This document shows positions 1 through 10,692 of a stretch of 64,000 bases of DNA, piece by piece. Below the pieces are notes generated by a model. The model had not been told where the DNA came from. It did not search any database and worked only from the letters and a program-made list of their open reading frames with translations. The translations under genes and the position numbers were made by a program. Each line of letters begins with the position of its first letter. The first letter of the stretch is position 1. Origin of the DNA: Costus lasius (lineage: Eukaryota > Streptophyta > Magnoliopsida > Zingiberales > Costaceae); assembly GCA_027563935.2 (NCBI GenBank), contig CM050453.2, positions 88,696,665 to 88,760,664 on the forward strand, given 5' to 3'.

Positions 1-768
1 TTTAGATTAAGAATATTTTGGATATACATTTATGTCTTAGCAATACTTGTATTCCCTCTTACAAAGTATTATGGTGAAGGTAAAAAAAGAGAGAAAAAGA
101 GATGTTGTCTATGGTAATATAATTTTGATCAAGAGGAAATTAGATTTCAATTGCATAATTTTTGTGCGAGGTAACAATATTCTGACTCAAATTTTTTTTA
201 AAAAAATAATTTTTTGAATATGATTTTGAGTGTACACACTAGATGTGTGCAATTTTGGATAAGAAGAATAATTTTGATTGAAAATGAAATTGTTTTATCA
301 TAATTAAATTATTGGTCAAAATTAGAAACATTGACCAATGCAATAGAGTGGTGTTGTAAAATTTGGCCATTATCAATTACTAATGACGAACAATTGCAGC
401 AAAATTTTAGTCAAAATTGAAAATTTAACCAAATTGGGTTGGAAGAATTTGGCCACAATCAGTTGCTACAAACCTAGGCAAAATTAAATTTCTTGACTCG
501 GTGAGGGGGTTCTTCCATGATTAGTTTGCGAGTCAAAGATGTTGCAAGGAAATAAAAAGGAGAAACGTGGCATCCGGTTTTGAAAATGAAGTTGAGGAGA
601 AATTAAATTTCTTGACTAAATTCGGTGACGAGATTCTGCCATGATTAGATTTGACCAGCAATTTAATAAGATGTTGAGAGGAAATAAAAAGGAGAAACGT
701 GGCAACCAATTATGAATATAGAAAATAAGAACATTAAAGGAGAAATTAAAGGACAATCACACACTCAA
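1..768. other. AT-rich spacer with a local tandem duplication
   Basis: No gene is visible. A segment of about 110-120 bp at 484-585 is repeated at 600-705: both copies contain a run reading aaattaaatttcttgact, then ccatgattag, then ggaaataaaaaggagaaacg. The copies differ by many substitutions, so the duplication is old. Confidence 0.5.
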
Positions 769-769
769 A

Positions 770-1800
770 AGGAGAAATTAAAGGTCATTGGACAATGTTC
801 GATCAATACGAGTTATGTAAATCTTCCAACTTTCTTTTTGGAACATGTATTAAAACGATGCTCTTACGTTGAACCATGTTCTATCTAAATTAATTCAAAA
901 GATATCATATGAGATAGACTAAAAAGTGTCATAGTATGTCTTTTACAAGAATTTAGGAATATGAGACACATCTCATGCCATACCTCTAATAAGTTGGAGC
1001 TCAAACCATAAAATGTCTCTTTTGATAGTGCCACAGAGAAGAAAGTGTTTATTGCTCAAACAAATGTGAATTCTTTAGAAAAAGTTTCTTGTAGAAAATA
1101 ATAGTGGGAAACAATTAGATTTTAATATGGTTCATATATATAGAAAAAGCAATGTACATGAGATAAAAGCTTAATTACAAATGGAAGGTTAATGAGAGCA
1201 AAATCATCATCCTAGTGTTATATGCAGATGGAATACTCTTTAGGAATGTCAAATAGGTACCAAGTTTATCTAAGTGATGGTGAAATTGAGAATAATCTCA
1301 AAATCATCATCCTAGTGTACAAGAACTATGGATTTATTCTTAATTTCTGATGGTAAGGCAGAGTTGTCTAAATGGTTATGCAAATGCTATATTCCAAACC
1401 AACTAACATAACTCATGATCATAATTAAATTACCTACAAAAAGTATCTTGTAGAAAATAATAGTGGGAGGCAATAAGATTTTAATATGATTCATATATAT
1501 ATAGAAAAAGCAATGTACATGAGATAAAAGCTTAATTACAAGGAGGAAGGTTAATGAGTGCATAATCATCTTCCTAGTATTATATTCAGATGGAATACTA
1601 TTTAGGAATGTCAAATAGGTACCAAGTTTATATAAGTGATGGTGAAATTGAGAATAACCTTATGTCATACAAGAACTATGGTTTTATTCTTAATTTATGG
1701 TGGTAAGGCAGAGTTGTCTAAATGGTTATGCAAATACTATATTCCAAACCAACTAAAATAACTCATGATCACTGTGAGAATGCATTATACAATTATGATA
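770..1800 (+). pseudogene. Degenerate Ty1/copia integrase-reverse transcriptase remnant (copy A)
   Basis: Broken frames read like the end of a copia integrase and the start of its reverse transcriptase. Around 830-920 fragments resemble the 'ALETASYTLNRVPSK..QKTPYE' stretch. Around 1,010-1,090 'SFDSATEKKVFIAQTNV' and 'SLEKVS' resemble the copia 'YYFYNP..KVFVAR..FLEKEF' stretch. At 1,205-1,250 'VLYADGILFRN' resembles the catalytic 'LYVDDILLIGN', with the first Asp followed by Gly instead of Asp. Stops and frameshifts are frequent, so nothing functional is encoded. Family assignment rests on motif order recognised by eye. The same remnant lies at 31,800-32,470. Confidence 0.6.
1079..1770 (+). 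repeat. Tandem duplication (about 355-bp unit) inside the copia remnant
   Basis: The segment 1,079-1,434 is repeated at 1,437-1,770 with roughly 90% identity by eye. Both contain ttgtagaaaataatagtggg and end with ccaaaccaactaa. The homologous remnant near 32,120-32,470 has only one unit, so the duplication happened in copy A alone. Confidence 0.8.
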
Positions 1801-2204
1801 TGTTTCATAACTTGTGCTGAATTTAAATATTAAGGACAAATGGACTGAATTATACAGTAATATTGTCGAAAAAAGGTTATATCAAAATTTGACACTTTTA
1901 TGACTTAGATAGTTGTTAAATATCACTCGTTAATTGTAACATTATAATGAGATTATAACATTACTACTAGTGTTATAAGAACCTACAGAATCACACTCAA
2001 TACACTCTAAGTTAGAATTGAAATTTTATTTTGATAAAAGTTGTCAAATGACATGTTGGTCATAGTAATTACTAATGATTACAAATGTTACATTTAAACT
2101 TTTACATAATTTAAATTAAAGAATTTAATTAAAATTATAAGTGTATCACATCTCTCCATGACTTTAACCGTTGCTACCATATGCTAAACCCCAGGGTTTC
2201 ATAT

Positions 2205-2330
2205 CCCACTTATATATAAATAGATGGGCATAATTACACATGGATGAATATAGTTTGACTTTCTTAGAGAAACCCTATTCATCACTGTCTTTAGCTGTGA
2301 CCATCTTCTATTCCTTTCAATCGTTTGTAG
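2205..2330 (+). promoter_or_regulatory. Promoter-like segment with TATA box, conserved in both duplicate copies
   Basis: The segment has cacttatatataaatag, a good plant TATA box (TATATAAAT), followed about 65 bp later by gagaaaccctattcatcac. It is almost identical at 32,970-33,075 although flanking AT-rich DNA has diverged more. No reading frame follows in either copy. It may be the promoter of a lost gene or of a transposon; function is inferred only. Confidence 0.3.
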
Positions 2331-4072
2331 ATATCATAGAGCTAGAGTGCTCGCATGCTCTTATAATATATATTCGTTCATAAACTCAAAAAAAAATATG
2401 TTTCTCAATTAACTAATTAGCTTATCTTGGCTCTTTTGAAAATTTTTATTTCCATTGAGTTGTACTATACTTGTTTTCCGACATTGTGCAAAATGGTCGC
2501 CATAAAAATTCATGACATATTTTCAAGTCAAAAATTTATAAATGCATTTTATATACATATTGGATATTTATCACAAGTCATCTTTGGCTAATAATTATTC
2601 TTAAAGTTCTAAATATCCAATATGCTTATAAAATGCATTTATAATTTTTTGACTTTAAAATGTATCAAGAATTAAGCTTATAATTATTCTTAAAGTTCTA
2701 AATAAACTAAATAAATATTTACATCCTATTTGTAGCCAAATATTTAAAAATATATCAAATAATTATTATCAACTCATCAATCTAATAATTATGCATACGT
2801 CCAAAATCAATTTGCTGAATATTCAAAATCCATTTTCTAGACAAATATTAATGAATATATAATTATTATCAAGCTATTTTCGGGCTAAGAATTATTTTTA
2901 AAGTTTCAAATTAAATAAAATAAATATTCAGAAGTCATTATTTCCTGAATATTTATAAATATTTATAATAAATATAATCAACCATTTTAGCATTATTCAA
3001 TAATTTCAAACAAATTATTCATCATAAACTATTTTACTAAGCCATTTTCAAGCCAATAATTATTTATAACATCAAAACCAAATTAAATAAACAATAATAA
3101 GCTATTTTACTCTAAATATTTATGAATACAGTAGATAATTCTATAAAGGCATTTTCATGCCAGTAATTATTGCAAAGTTGTAAATTAAATAAAATAAATA
3201 ATAGGCCAAATATTTATAAAATATTGGATAATAATTACTAAGTCATTTCTACATCAATAATTATTAATATTCTAATGTGAATCGGTTATAACCACTTGTG
3301 AATGGTCACATAAAATTGACTTGGCCTCTTTTGTAAGATAAGCATTAATTAGTAATTACTTATTTTTACTGATTTTATCAAATTCTATCAGTGTGGTAAA
3401 TTCGGTAACATTAAAAATACATATAATAAATATAATTAAATCTTAAAATTATTATACATTAATAATAAATATAATTAGATTATTATTATAAATAAATGTT
3501 TAAAGTTACAAACTTATAAAGTTTTTAATAAAAAAATTATTTATATGAAAAAATAATATAAAAACGAGTAAAATTAATAATTTACCTATTTTTACTGATT
3601 TATCAATGATAAAATTGATAAATTATTGATCGGTAAAATTTTGTTGGGTAATCATAATGGTAATAAAAATTTTAGTTATGTAAAATCCATAAATCAGTAA
3701 ATCCCACATTCTCTTTTTCAAAATGAATCAACCTATAAGAACTAATGTTTACTCCCATAATCGAGAACTTGCAACAAAAGGAAGGCCCAGAGGGGTTTTA
3801 GATATCCACTTTCTAATATTCAAGACAAATTATGCATGACTATGTGAACATTTATAATAGATTTTTTAGGTTAAGGGATTATATAGTTAGATCAGGATTT
3901 ATTAGTGTTTATACATGCAAGCAGGGTGAATTTCTATTTATGTAATGTTGAACCATTTATTTTCATCCGGGAATATCTCTCGGCAATAAGTGGAGAAGGA
4001 GGAGCCGAAAGAGAAATAAAAAAAAAAAAAAAAAAAAAAGAGAGAAATCGAGAGAAGAATTAGAGAGGTATA

Positions 4073-5808
4073 GGGCTAGTTTGGGATTGATTCTATTTCT
4101 AGCTTCTGCTGGTTGGAGAATTGCTAGTTAGAAGGTAGCTGACTAAGAGAATCAGAAGCTGTTTGGGAAACTACAATTGCTGGTCAACAGAATAAAAATG
4201 TTGTGCTGTTTAATTTATTCATATGTGTGCTCAATTCATATTCTATCACTTAGATCAATTTGCTTCTATTAGCTACAAAAGTTTAGAAAAATAACTTATC
4301 AAATCACCTTTGCAGATAAAAATTAAGAATGAATAAGCTCATCATTTGCTGACCAGTCCCATTTACTGCTAAAATGATTCAAAAGTAACAGCAGCCTGTG
4401 TAATACCCTCAAAAGAAATAAATAAATATTATGGTTTTGGAATATGATATATGGTTTTTATGATATAAAAGGATTTTGATTAATAGAATGAGAAATTTCG
4501 AATGACTATTTGAATTGTTGTTACCTCCTAGATGATGGAAAGTAAATTTTATAAGTTGTGTTCATCAGATTATCGTATTTTGATCCTAGATATATGTTGC
4601 CAAATTTTTTTTTATACTATGAAATTACCATCCTCTAGGGGTGTGACAGTGTGATTTATAGATTCATCAAACTTTGACAATGTCATTAGAAGATTTAAAT
4701 AATCATCTTCGGTTCATATTTCAACATTTCATTTGAGAGTTAAGACCTTTGAATTCTTCCGGAAAACAAGTTCTGGTCAAACTAGCATCACAAGAAAGAA
4801 ACTAACTGGACTTCATCCGATAAAAGATAAGTCAGCAATCTATTTGGATCAACCTTGTTCAATGAGTTGAGGCAGCCCTAGTTTGACAAAAGCTACTATT
4901 TGATCAACCTTTCTCTAGATAGAGGAATTGCATTGAAAGTCTTTCCTTTACTCATGGTATAATTGTTTTTTGTTTGTCATGGAAATAGAGCGAAAATTAG
5001 TCATCGTACCAGAAGCACAATTGTTCTTCTCATATGCCATTTGACTCCATCTTCTTGTCCATCACCAACACCCCATCCTTCCTAGCTACGATCACTGACG
5101 TTGCTAATCCAAGGAACATACCATGCTCAATAACGCCGGTGATCCTCAGGATGTCATCACTGATTGCATTTAGATTGCAGCGGATCCCGTCCTCAAAGAA
5201 TAGATCAACAATGTAGTTTTTGTTATCCGTCACAAACGGCTCAAATTCGGACTCCTCTTCGTCGAATGTGCTGGCTTTGGCATTGATAGTTGCAGTCCTG
5301 AGCTTGAGATTGAACCCGGGAGTGCCATCGAAGAGGCTTCGGAGGCGGCGAAGTGTGAGAGCCCAGCCAAAGGGGATGACCTCCACGGGGACGGCGAGGC
5401 TGCTGGCCCCGATGCGGGGGACGAGCTTGGAGTCATCGACGATGACGACGAAGCGGTGGCTGGCGCCCTCCACCATGTTCTCACGGAGGATGGAACTGCC
5501 GCGGCCCTTGACAAGAGTCGGCAGCGGAGGTCGGCAAGGCGGCGGAGGTCGGCAGGTGCAGTTCCTGCGAGGCGTGGAGTCAGTGAGAAGTTGATTTGGG
5601 AGAGAAGTCACGTTGAAGCTTTTCAGGAGGCATGGAGTCGACGAGCGTGACGAGCTGATTCCCCAGAAAAGCACCTATTCGGCTGCTTCTCTCGGCTAGC
5701 GAAAAAACGCTGGTTTGCCCAGCAATAGCCGCCCCAAACATCAGCTTTGGACTAGAGTAGCTGGCCGCACCCGCAAAAGTAGGCGGCCAGTAGCCCCAAA
5801 CCAAGCCC
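4073..5808. mobile_element. Candidate TIR element carrying the isomerase fragment
   Basis: The left end reads TAGGGCTAGTTTGGG and the right end, read on the minus strand, TAGGGCTTGGTTTGGGG, the style of plant hAT or Harbinger miniature elements. No convincing target-site duplication is seen (only TA on both sides), and nested elements could confuse the ends. If real, the element carries the ribose-5-phosphate isomerase fragment. The stretch 4,150-5,000 shows nothing else recognisable. Confidence 0.35.
5030..5515 (-). pseudogene. Ribose-5-phosphate isomerase, C-terminal fragment
   Basis: Ribose-5-phosphate isomerase converts ribose 5-phosphate to ribulose 5-phosphate in the pentose phosphate pathway. 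The minus-strand frame contains LVKGRGSSILRENMVEGA, FVVIVDDSKLVPRIG, VPVEVIPFGWALTLRRL, TDNKNYIVDLFFEDGIR and GVIEHGMFLGLATSVIVARK, which match the C-terminal half of plant type A enzymes in order. The N-terminal half, with the nucleotide-sugar loop and the upstream acidic active-site residues, is missing: before LVKGRG the frame reads a Pro/Arg-rich stretch unlike the family. The open frame extends to 5,674 but that part is not homologous. There is no intron, and the DNA is much richer in GC than its surroundings. It is probably a captured or truncated copy, not a working gene. Confidence 0.8.
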
Positions 5809-5879
5809 TAGGCACCCAAAATAAAACAGGAAGGTACAAGAGTTTCTCGGCAGCGAAAGAAGCAAAAGACAAAAAAATT

Positions 5880-6040
5880 CCTTCAGAAGAATTCTTGTGC
5901 ACAACCTCCATCAATAGAGTTGATGGTGTTGAGATTTGTGCTGCTGTGATAAATCTCAAAAATGATTGTTTACACAATTCTTAACATCATCAACATTGTT
6001 GATAGGGGCTATGCACAAGATTTTCTTCAGCAGCCCCGCT
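5880..6040. repeat. Imperfect inverted repeat, arms about 60 bp
   Basis: The segment 5,880-5,940 (cttcagaagaattcttgtgc then ccatcaatagagttgatgg) pairs with the reverse complement of 5,978-6,040 (cttgtgcatagcccctatca then acaatgttgatgatg). Arms are roughly 70% identical and separated by about 40 bp, so a transcript could fold into a hairpin. Its origin is unknown. Confidence 0.6.
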
Positions 6041-6205
6041 GTGGAAGAAATTTTTTCAGCAAAAGAGGCAGAGATTGGTCTCGGCAAGAAAGAGAGAGAA
6101 CAAGATAAAAAGAGAATAGGTGGGTGGAGAACATCTCTCGACCACATAAAGGAGAACAGAAAGCTCTTGGCAAACAAAAATGTTTATTCAAAGGATCTTT
6201 ATATC

Positions 6206-8089
6206 TGATGATACCAAAATATATAGTATATTTTGTATCATTTTTGATATTTTTTTATGCTAGATTGAAGATCTTTTACTTGTTTTCACGATAAATTCAT
6301 TGAATATTGCAAAGTCTACTTCTATTTTGGTTTTTCATGATTTTCAGGTAAAAAGACACTATTTCAAGGAGTTTTCAAGCGAAATCAAATATATAGAAGG
6401 ATTACCATCATCAAGAAGAGATCAACCAAGAAATTTCACGCAAAACGGAACAAGACTGCAAATTACGGCAGTGCCGTAATCCATTTTACTGTACCGTAAT
6501 TTCAGACAGTATCGTAAAATCCGAGCCCTGCCGTATTTTGAGGAGTTTGCAAACAGAAAGATTTTCGGATTTTACGGCACTGCCGTAAAGAATATTACGG
6601 TACTGTATTTCGGAGTGCTTCAGAACAGAAACTTCGCCCGATTTTACGGCACTACCGTAAGAAACTACACGGGCCGTAATTTCCAGACGTTCGCGAACAG
6701 AGAGTTCAGCCGATTTCACGGCACTACCGTAAACCATATTACGGTGCCGTAATTCCCAGACGACATCAGAATAGAAGACTCGAGCGATTTTACGGTAGTG
6801 CCGTAAACTATTCCACTGCCGTAATTCCTGTTCTGAACGCGACGCCCAGGTCAATATCGACGCCCGATTCTTGCGAAGAGGATTGCGGGTGATCCAGAAC
6901 TCTAAATTGGATACCGTAAGAAACAAAAAGAGAGCTTTGGACGAGAGGAAGGAGGGGAGACTGAAAGCCCCAAATTTCGTGCACTGTCGAGGAAGAAATT
7001 TTGATCCACGCCACCGCCTAGGGTTTGGCCGCCGCGCTCGATCCAGACGATCTCCGGCCGTGATTTTCATACTGAAGCGTCATCTGAAGGAGGATACAAC
7101 GTGCCAGAAGTTTCAGATCAAAAGGAGATTGATTGGAGGAGAAATCGAAGAAAAAGGAGTCGCCGACACTGTTCATCGACGGTTCTTTGCAAATTACGGC
7201 TGTGAAATTCTTCACAGCCGTGCTGTATTTTCTAAACTTCTCTTTTACTTCGATTTTTGATCCTTTGAAACCATGATCTATTGTAATTCCTTCATGATGA
7301 TAGCTTAAACTACTTTTGGGTCATGGGAGGAGTAATTCACTTGATTTCCAATGACTAGATGACTATTTTTACTATTTCGTTGAGTTTAATATTAGCATGA
7401 TGATTTTGCTCATGTGATAATTGTGCTTAGACTCTCTATAAGTTCATGTTACTAATTATGTTCTTAGAATTTTCACTTGAGACCGAAAGGTAATTGCTTG
7501 AGAATTTGGAACCCTAGAATTGCATGTTAGGATCCCTTCCTTAGGTTAGATCTAATTTGATCTGTTCTAGTAGAATAATTGCCATGATTATAACATGAAT
7601 CTATAGATCGAGTCTATTTGTCAAACGTGGAGATCTTGTGTGAAAGCAAGGATCAGAACGTTGGAGATCCGTGAGTAAAACTAGTGTTGAGACTCGGATG
7701 CACGAAAGTGATCCTTGAGTTCGTTGTTTGATGATTTACTTATCTTCAGCGTTGGGAAGAATCTTGCGTGAAAGCGAGGATAAATCCCTGTGCGGTTGTT
7801 TGCACGAAAGTGAAACAATCCTTTTATTAAGTAAATTACATCTTCATTATGATAAAATTGAACTAACGAAATCCTTATTCATATCTAGTCATAAAAGTTA
7901 AAGTGAACGAAACCCTAGTCCCAGCTTCTCTTTCTGATAATTCTGTTTTAGTTTCCAATTGCTATTTTCACCATTTCGATTAGCCTAGATAGTAAGAAAT
8001 CAACTATTTGGTATTCGACAACATAGGTCTCTGTGGGTTCGATATCTTAATTATTACTTCGAGTATCCGTGCACTTGCGGAATACAACA
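6206..8089 (+). mobile_element. Solo LTR, 1,884 bp, with 5-bp target duplication
   Basis: The sequence starts TGATGATACC and ends AATACAACA and is flanked by ATATC on both sides (6,201-6,205 and 8,090-8,094). Near the 3' end it has gtgggttcgatatctt and gtgcacttgcgg, phrases typical of LTR ends in some plant Ty3/gypsy groups. Outside the ends, the surrounding short repeat (ggatctttatatcc) continues on both sides, as expected for a clean insertion. No internal domain or second LTR is present, so it is a solo LTR. Lineage is not certain. Confidence 0.75.
6460..6825 (+). repeat. Array of ACGGCA-type palindromes inside the solo LTR
   Basis: At least six near-palindromes occur at intervals of about 35-100 bp: ATTACGGCAGTGCCGTAAT at 6,462, TTTACGGCACTGCCGTAAA at 6,571, ttacggcactaccgtaa at about 6,644, cacggcactaccgtaa at about 6,717, attacggtgccgtaat at about 6,738 and tttacggtagtgccgtaaa at about 6,789. 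They sit in degenerate tandem units that also contain cagaacagaa-like spacers. Confidence 0.85.
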
Positions 8090-8094
8090 ATATC

Positions 8095-8300
8095 TTATTT
8101 TTCTAGAATTTCTATATCCCTTGGCTCTTTCCTAGGATCTTTATATCCTTTAAATTTTTTTAGGATTTTATATCCCTCTGTTCTTTCTTGGGATCTTTAT
8201 AACCCTTAAATTTTCTTGGGATTTTATATCCCTTAGTTCCTTCCTAAGATCTTTATATCCCTTAAATTTTTCTTAGGATTTTTATATCCCTTTTAGGAAC
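8095..8300 (+). repeat. Minisatellite of ggatctttatatccctt units
   Basis: Variants of (a)ggatctttatatccctt(t)aaatttt recur about every 35 bp from 8,110 to 8,300. A further unit (aaggatctttatatc) sits at 6,191-6,205, on the other side of the solo LTR, showing that the array existed before the LTR inserted. Confidence 0.75.
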
Positions 8301-8510
8301 AAATTATTTTCTACTGCAACTTTGATTCATAAAATGAGTGTTTCTTATGAGTAGCAGAGTTTTGGGATAGGTCTTGTTCCTCATTTTCACGAGGCTGTGA
8401 CCTTTCTCTTCTCTCTCCTCTCTCATATAGCCTAAGGACGAATCCTAGTGTTCTAATGAAATAGTGTGGCTAATAGAGTCAATATCTTTGTCATCGGCTG
8501 TCGCATTGTG
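8290..8510 (+). repeat. Segmental-duplication block near exon 1, copy A
   Basis: This matches 38,090-38,310 in order: a start like aaattatttt..actac, then agagttttgggataggt, ttgttcctc, ttttcacgaggctgtgacct and ctctctcctctctcat. In gene B the block lies directly downstream of the signal-peptide exon. Here the exon is absent, so copy A has lost its first exon. Confidence 0.8.
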
Positions 8511-8650
8511 CAAGTGATTGTTGTTGAGGACAATGAAGGGGAGGGGGTTGTCAAAGTAGACGTCCTATCTTAAATTTTCAGCACCTTTCCCGTGAGTGCT
8601 AATTCAGTTTGACGCCTCAAGATACAATCAATACTACTCCTTTGTTGGCG

Positions 8651-9057
8651 ATAACATTTTCAGCGGCAGGGTACCTGCCTTGACGAACGTAGTAGGGTAT
8701 CCCTATCTATCAAGCACAAATCTTAAAGCATCTCTGTTATACGATAACATATGATTTATACAATAACTCGTTTGTGTTATAAATTATAAGCGTTATACGA
8801 AAATGCTTATATGTTATACGATAATATCATATAACATGTTTGTATATGGTATAATATGTCCAGCTAAATATTGCATAACACATATGTATTTTCATATAAC
8901 ACTTATATCGTATAATACTAATGAGATATCGTATAATACCAATATCGTATAAATCTAATAATTTTGCATAACTAGCATGCTTTAAGATACGTGCTGGGTA
9001 GATGCGGGTACCCTGCGGTGATCGTCGCAATAGGTACCCTACCCCAAAAATTTTTTC
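8651..9057. mobile_element. Mutator-like miniature element with 10-bp target duplication
   Basis: The 10-bp word TTTGTTGGCG occurs at 8,641-8,650 and 9,058-9,067. Between them the ends form an imperfect inverted repeat of about 100 bp: cagggtacctg, then cttaaagcat on the left against the reverse complement of atgctttaag, then gcgggtaccctgc on the right. Target duplications of 9-11 bp are the mark of Mutator-like elements. The interior is rich in gttatacgataa and tatcgtataa words and has no coding capacity. Confidence 0.7.
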
Positions 9058-9503
9058 TTTGTTGGCGCATTAGTAAAGAATTTTTAAATAGCAGGCTTTC
9101 AATATAAAAAGTAGAGAATCACATAGAGTAAAGGAGAAATGATAGTGAATACTAAGGGCTTATTTGTCCCCGCTTTTATGTAGAAAGTAATTAAAAAATT
9201 GTATGGTAATGAAAAGTAAAAGCAGAAAAAAGCAATAAAAAAGTATAAGTTAAGAAAACTACAATTTGATGCTTTTACAGCTTCTGCTTATCCAAAAAAG
9301 TAATTCATATAATTTTGTTTAAAATTTGAAGTATTATTATTTTAAATAATTTAAAATTTTTATACTAAAGAAAAATAAAATATATTATTTTAATAATTAA
9401 AATAATATATTTATTTATTATCTAAAATTTTGACAGTAGTTAAAAAGTTATAAATCAAATATTTTATAAATTTTGATAGTATAGCATAGTACAACACAAC
9501 AAG

Positions 9504-10656
9504 TGTCAGGGCCCGGTCTACCCGGTCCGGCCCAAGCCCAACAGAGGTGTGAAATGGGCAGTGGCCCATGGAGAGCGCCGCTCTCCCGAATGCGTACACG
9601 CGGAACTCGCGTGTGACGTGGCGACATAAGAGAGGAGCTCGGGTGCGAGGACGACTGCAGCCGGGCGCAGCCGCAAACGCGAACTCGTCGCGTGCGCCAG
9701 ACGCTGCACAGGCGAAGACGACGGAGTCGTCTCCGAACGCGACGGACGCGGACGCGAGTTCGGACGGCAGCTTGGCGACGAGGTCTGCGGCGAGATTATC
9801 GGACGAAGGCGCAGCGAAGACGGCGTCGTCGAGCGAAGCGGACGCGCGAAGGATTAGAGGCGGCGGATGCTCGTTAAAAGGGGGAGCGAACGGCGACTTC
9901 GGGGGATCCCATCTTCGAGCAGCGAACCAGCTTTGAGTGAGGAGAGCTCTGAGTGATTGTAGCCGGCGGCGAGGGTTGCCGGCGAGGGAGGGGAAGAGGG
10001 CGTCGATAGGGATCGACGGCGAGGTTTTGTAAGTTTTATTTTGGTAATAAAACGAAGTTTCCTCCTCATCGCATACCTTCCCCTGTTTCGACGCTTCCTC
10101 ACCAACTCGTGCGACTACCGGCAGCGGCAGCCGTCGACGGAGGACGGCGATCCGCGAGCACAGGCGGCGCTCGGCTTCGGACGAACGAAGAAGACGCAGT
10201 TTTTCGAACGCGTCGGGCGTTCGAAACGAGGAGGTCAAAGCATCGAACGGTCAACGGCGAATTGCGTTTCGATTTCGAAACGAATTCGAAATCGGCGACG
10301 CTGACGCAAGGCGTACGTCAGCACGGGCAGAATTCGTTCGACGAGCGAAAACGGGCGGCCGACGTCATCCTGACGTCAGCGAAGGGGGAATTCGGCAACT
10401 AGCGTTGATTTGGTCAAAATTGATTTTGACCGAGAAGGTATCTTAATTTAGGGTTCCGTTCTTTTCCGGATTTCTAAATTGGGGTTAGGGTTTTCTCCGT
10501 GCGAATTGTATTTTGGGGATAAAAATTCTTCGGGGAGATTAGGGTTTCGAATTTTGGGTCGGAAACCCTAGGGAGAGTTGCGTTCTGGTATTCCGCCGGA
10601 CGGCTCTAGGAAGCGGATAAGCGCTCATCCTAAGCCGATCCGACCGGGGCGTGACA
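9504..10656 (+). repeat. 5' LTR of the gag-only element
   Basis: It starts TGTCAGGGCCCGG and ends CGGGGCGTGACA. The 1,153 bp differ from the 3' LTR by about four base changes and one single-base length change in a T run. Open frames of 80-120 codons inside it are by-products of its high GC content. Confidence 0.92.
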
Positions 10657-10676
10657 ACAGGTATCAGAGCAGGCTA
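10657..10676 (+). other. Primer-binding site (initiator Met tRNA type)
   Basis: Directly after the 5' LTR comes ACAGGTATCAGAGCAGG. The part GGTATCAGAGC matches the complement of the plant initiator-Met tRNA 3' end used by many plant LTR elements. Confidence 0.8.
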
Positions 10677-10692
10677 ACGTGCTCTAGCAAAC

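Larger units (their letters stand above)
770..3955 (+). repeat. Upstream block of the segmental duplication, copy A
   Basis: This block is collinear with 31,806-34,805. Shared landmarks in the same order are the copia remnant, a TATA-like segment (2,205 versus 32,970), the sequence aaaccctattcatcac, a long AT-rich stretch with tataattattatcaag, and an end segment with ttatgcatgactatgtgaac (3,831 versus 34,692). Identity is high in patches with many small indels. The block lies about 10-13 kb upstream of the receptor-kinase pseudogene in both copies. Confidence 0.85.

Noticed and set aside
6460..6825. CRISPR-like array
   Set aside because: Repeats are palindromic, short and variable, spacers are similar to each other, and the setting is a plant LTR.
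9568..9936. Open frames of 80-120 codons in the LTRs of the gag-only element (also 12,133-12,501 and others)
   Set aside because: They are identical in both LTRs, Ala/Arg/Asp-rich, present in several frames at once, and explained by the high GC content of the LTR.
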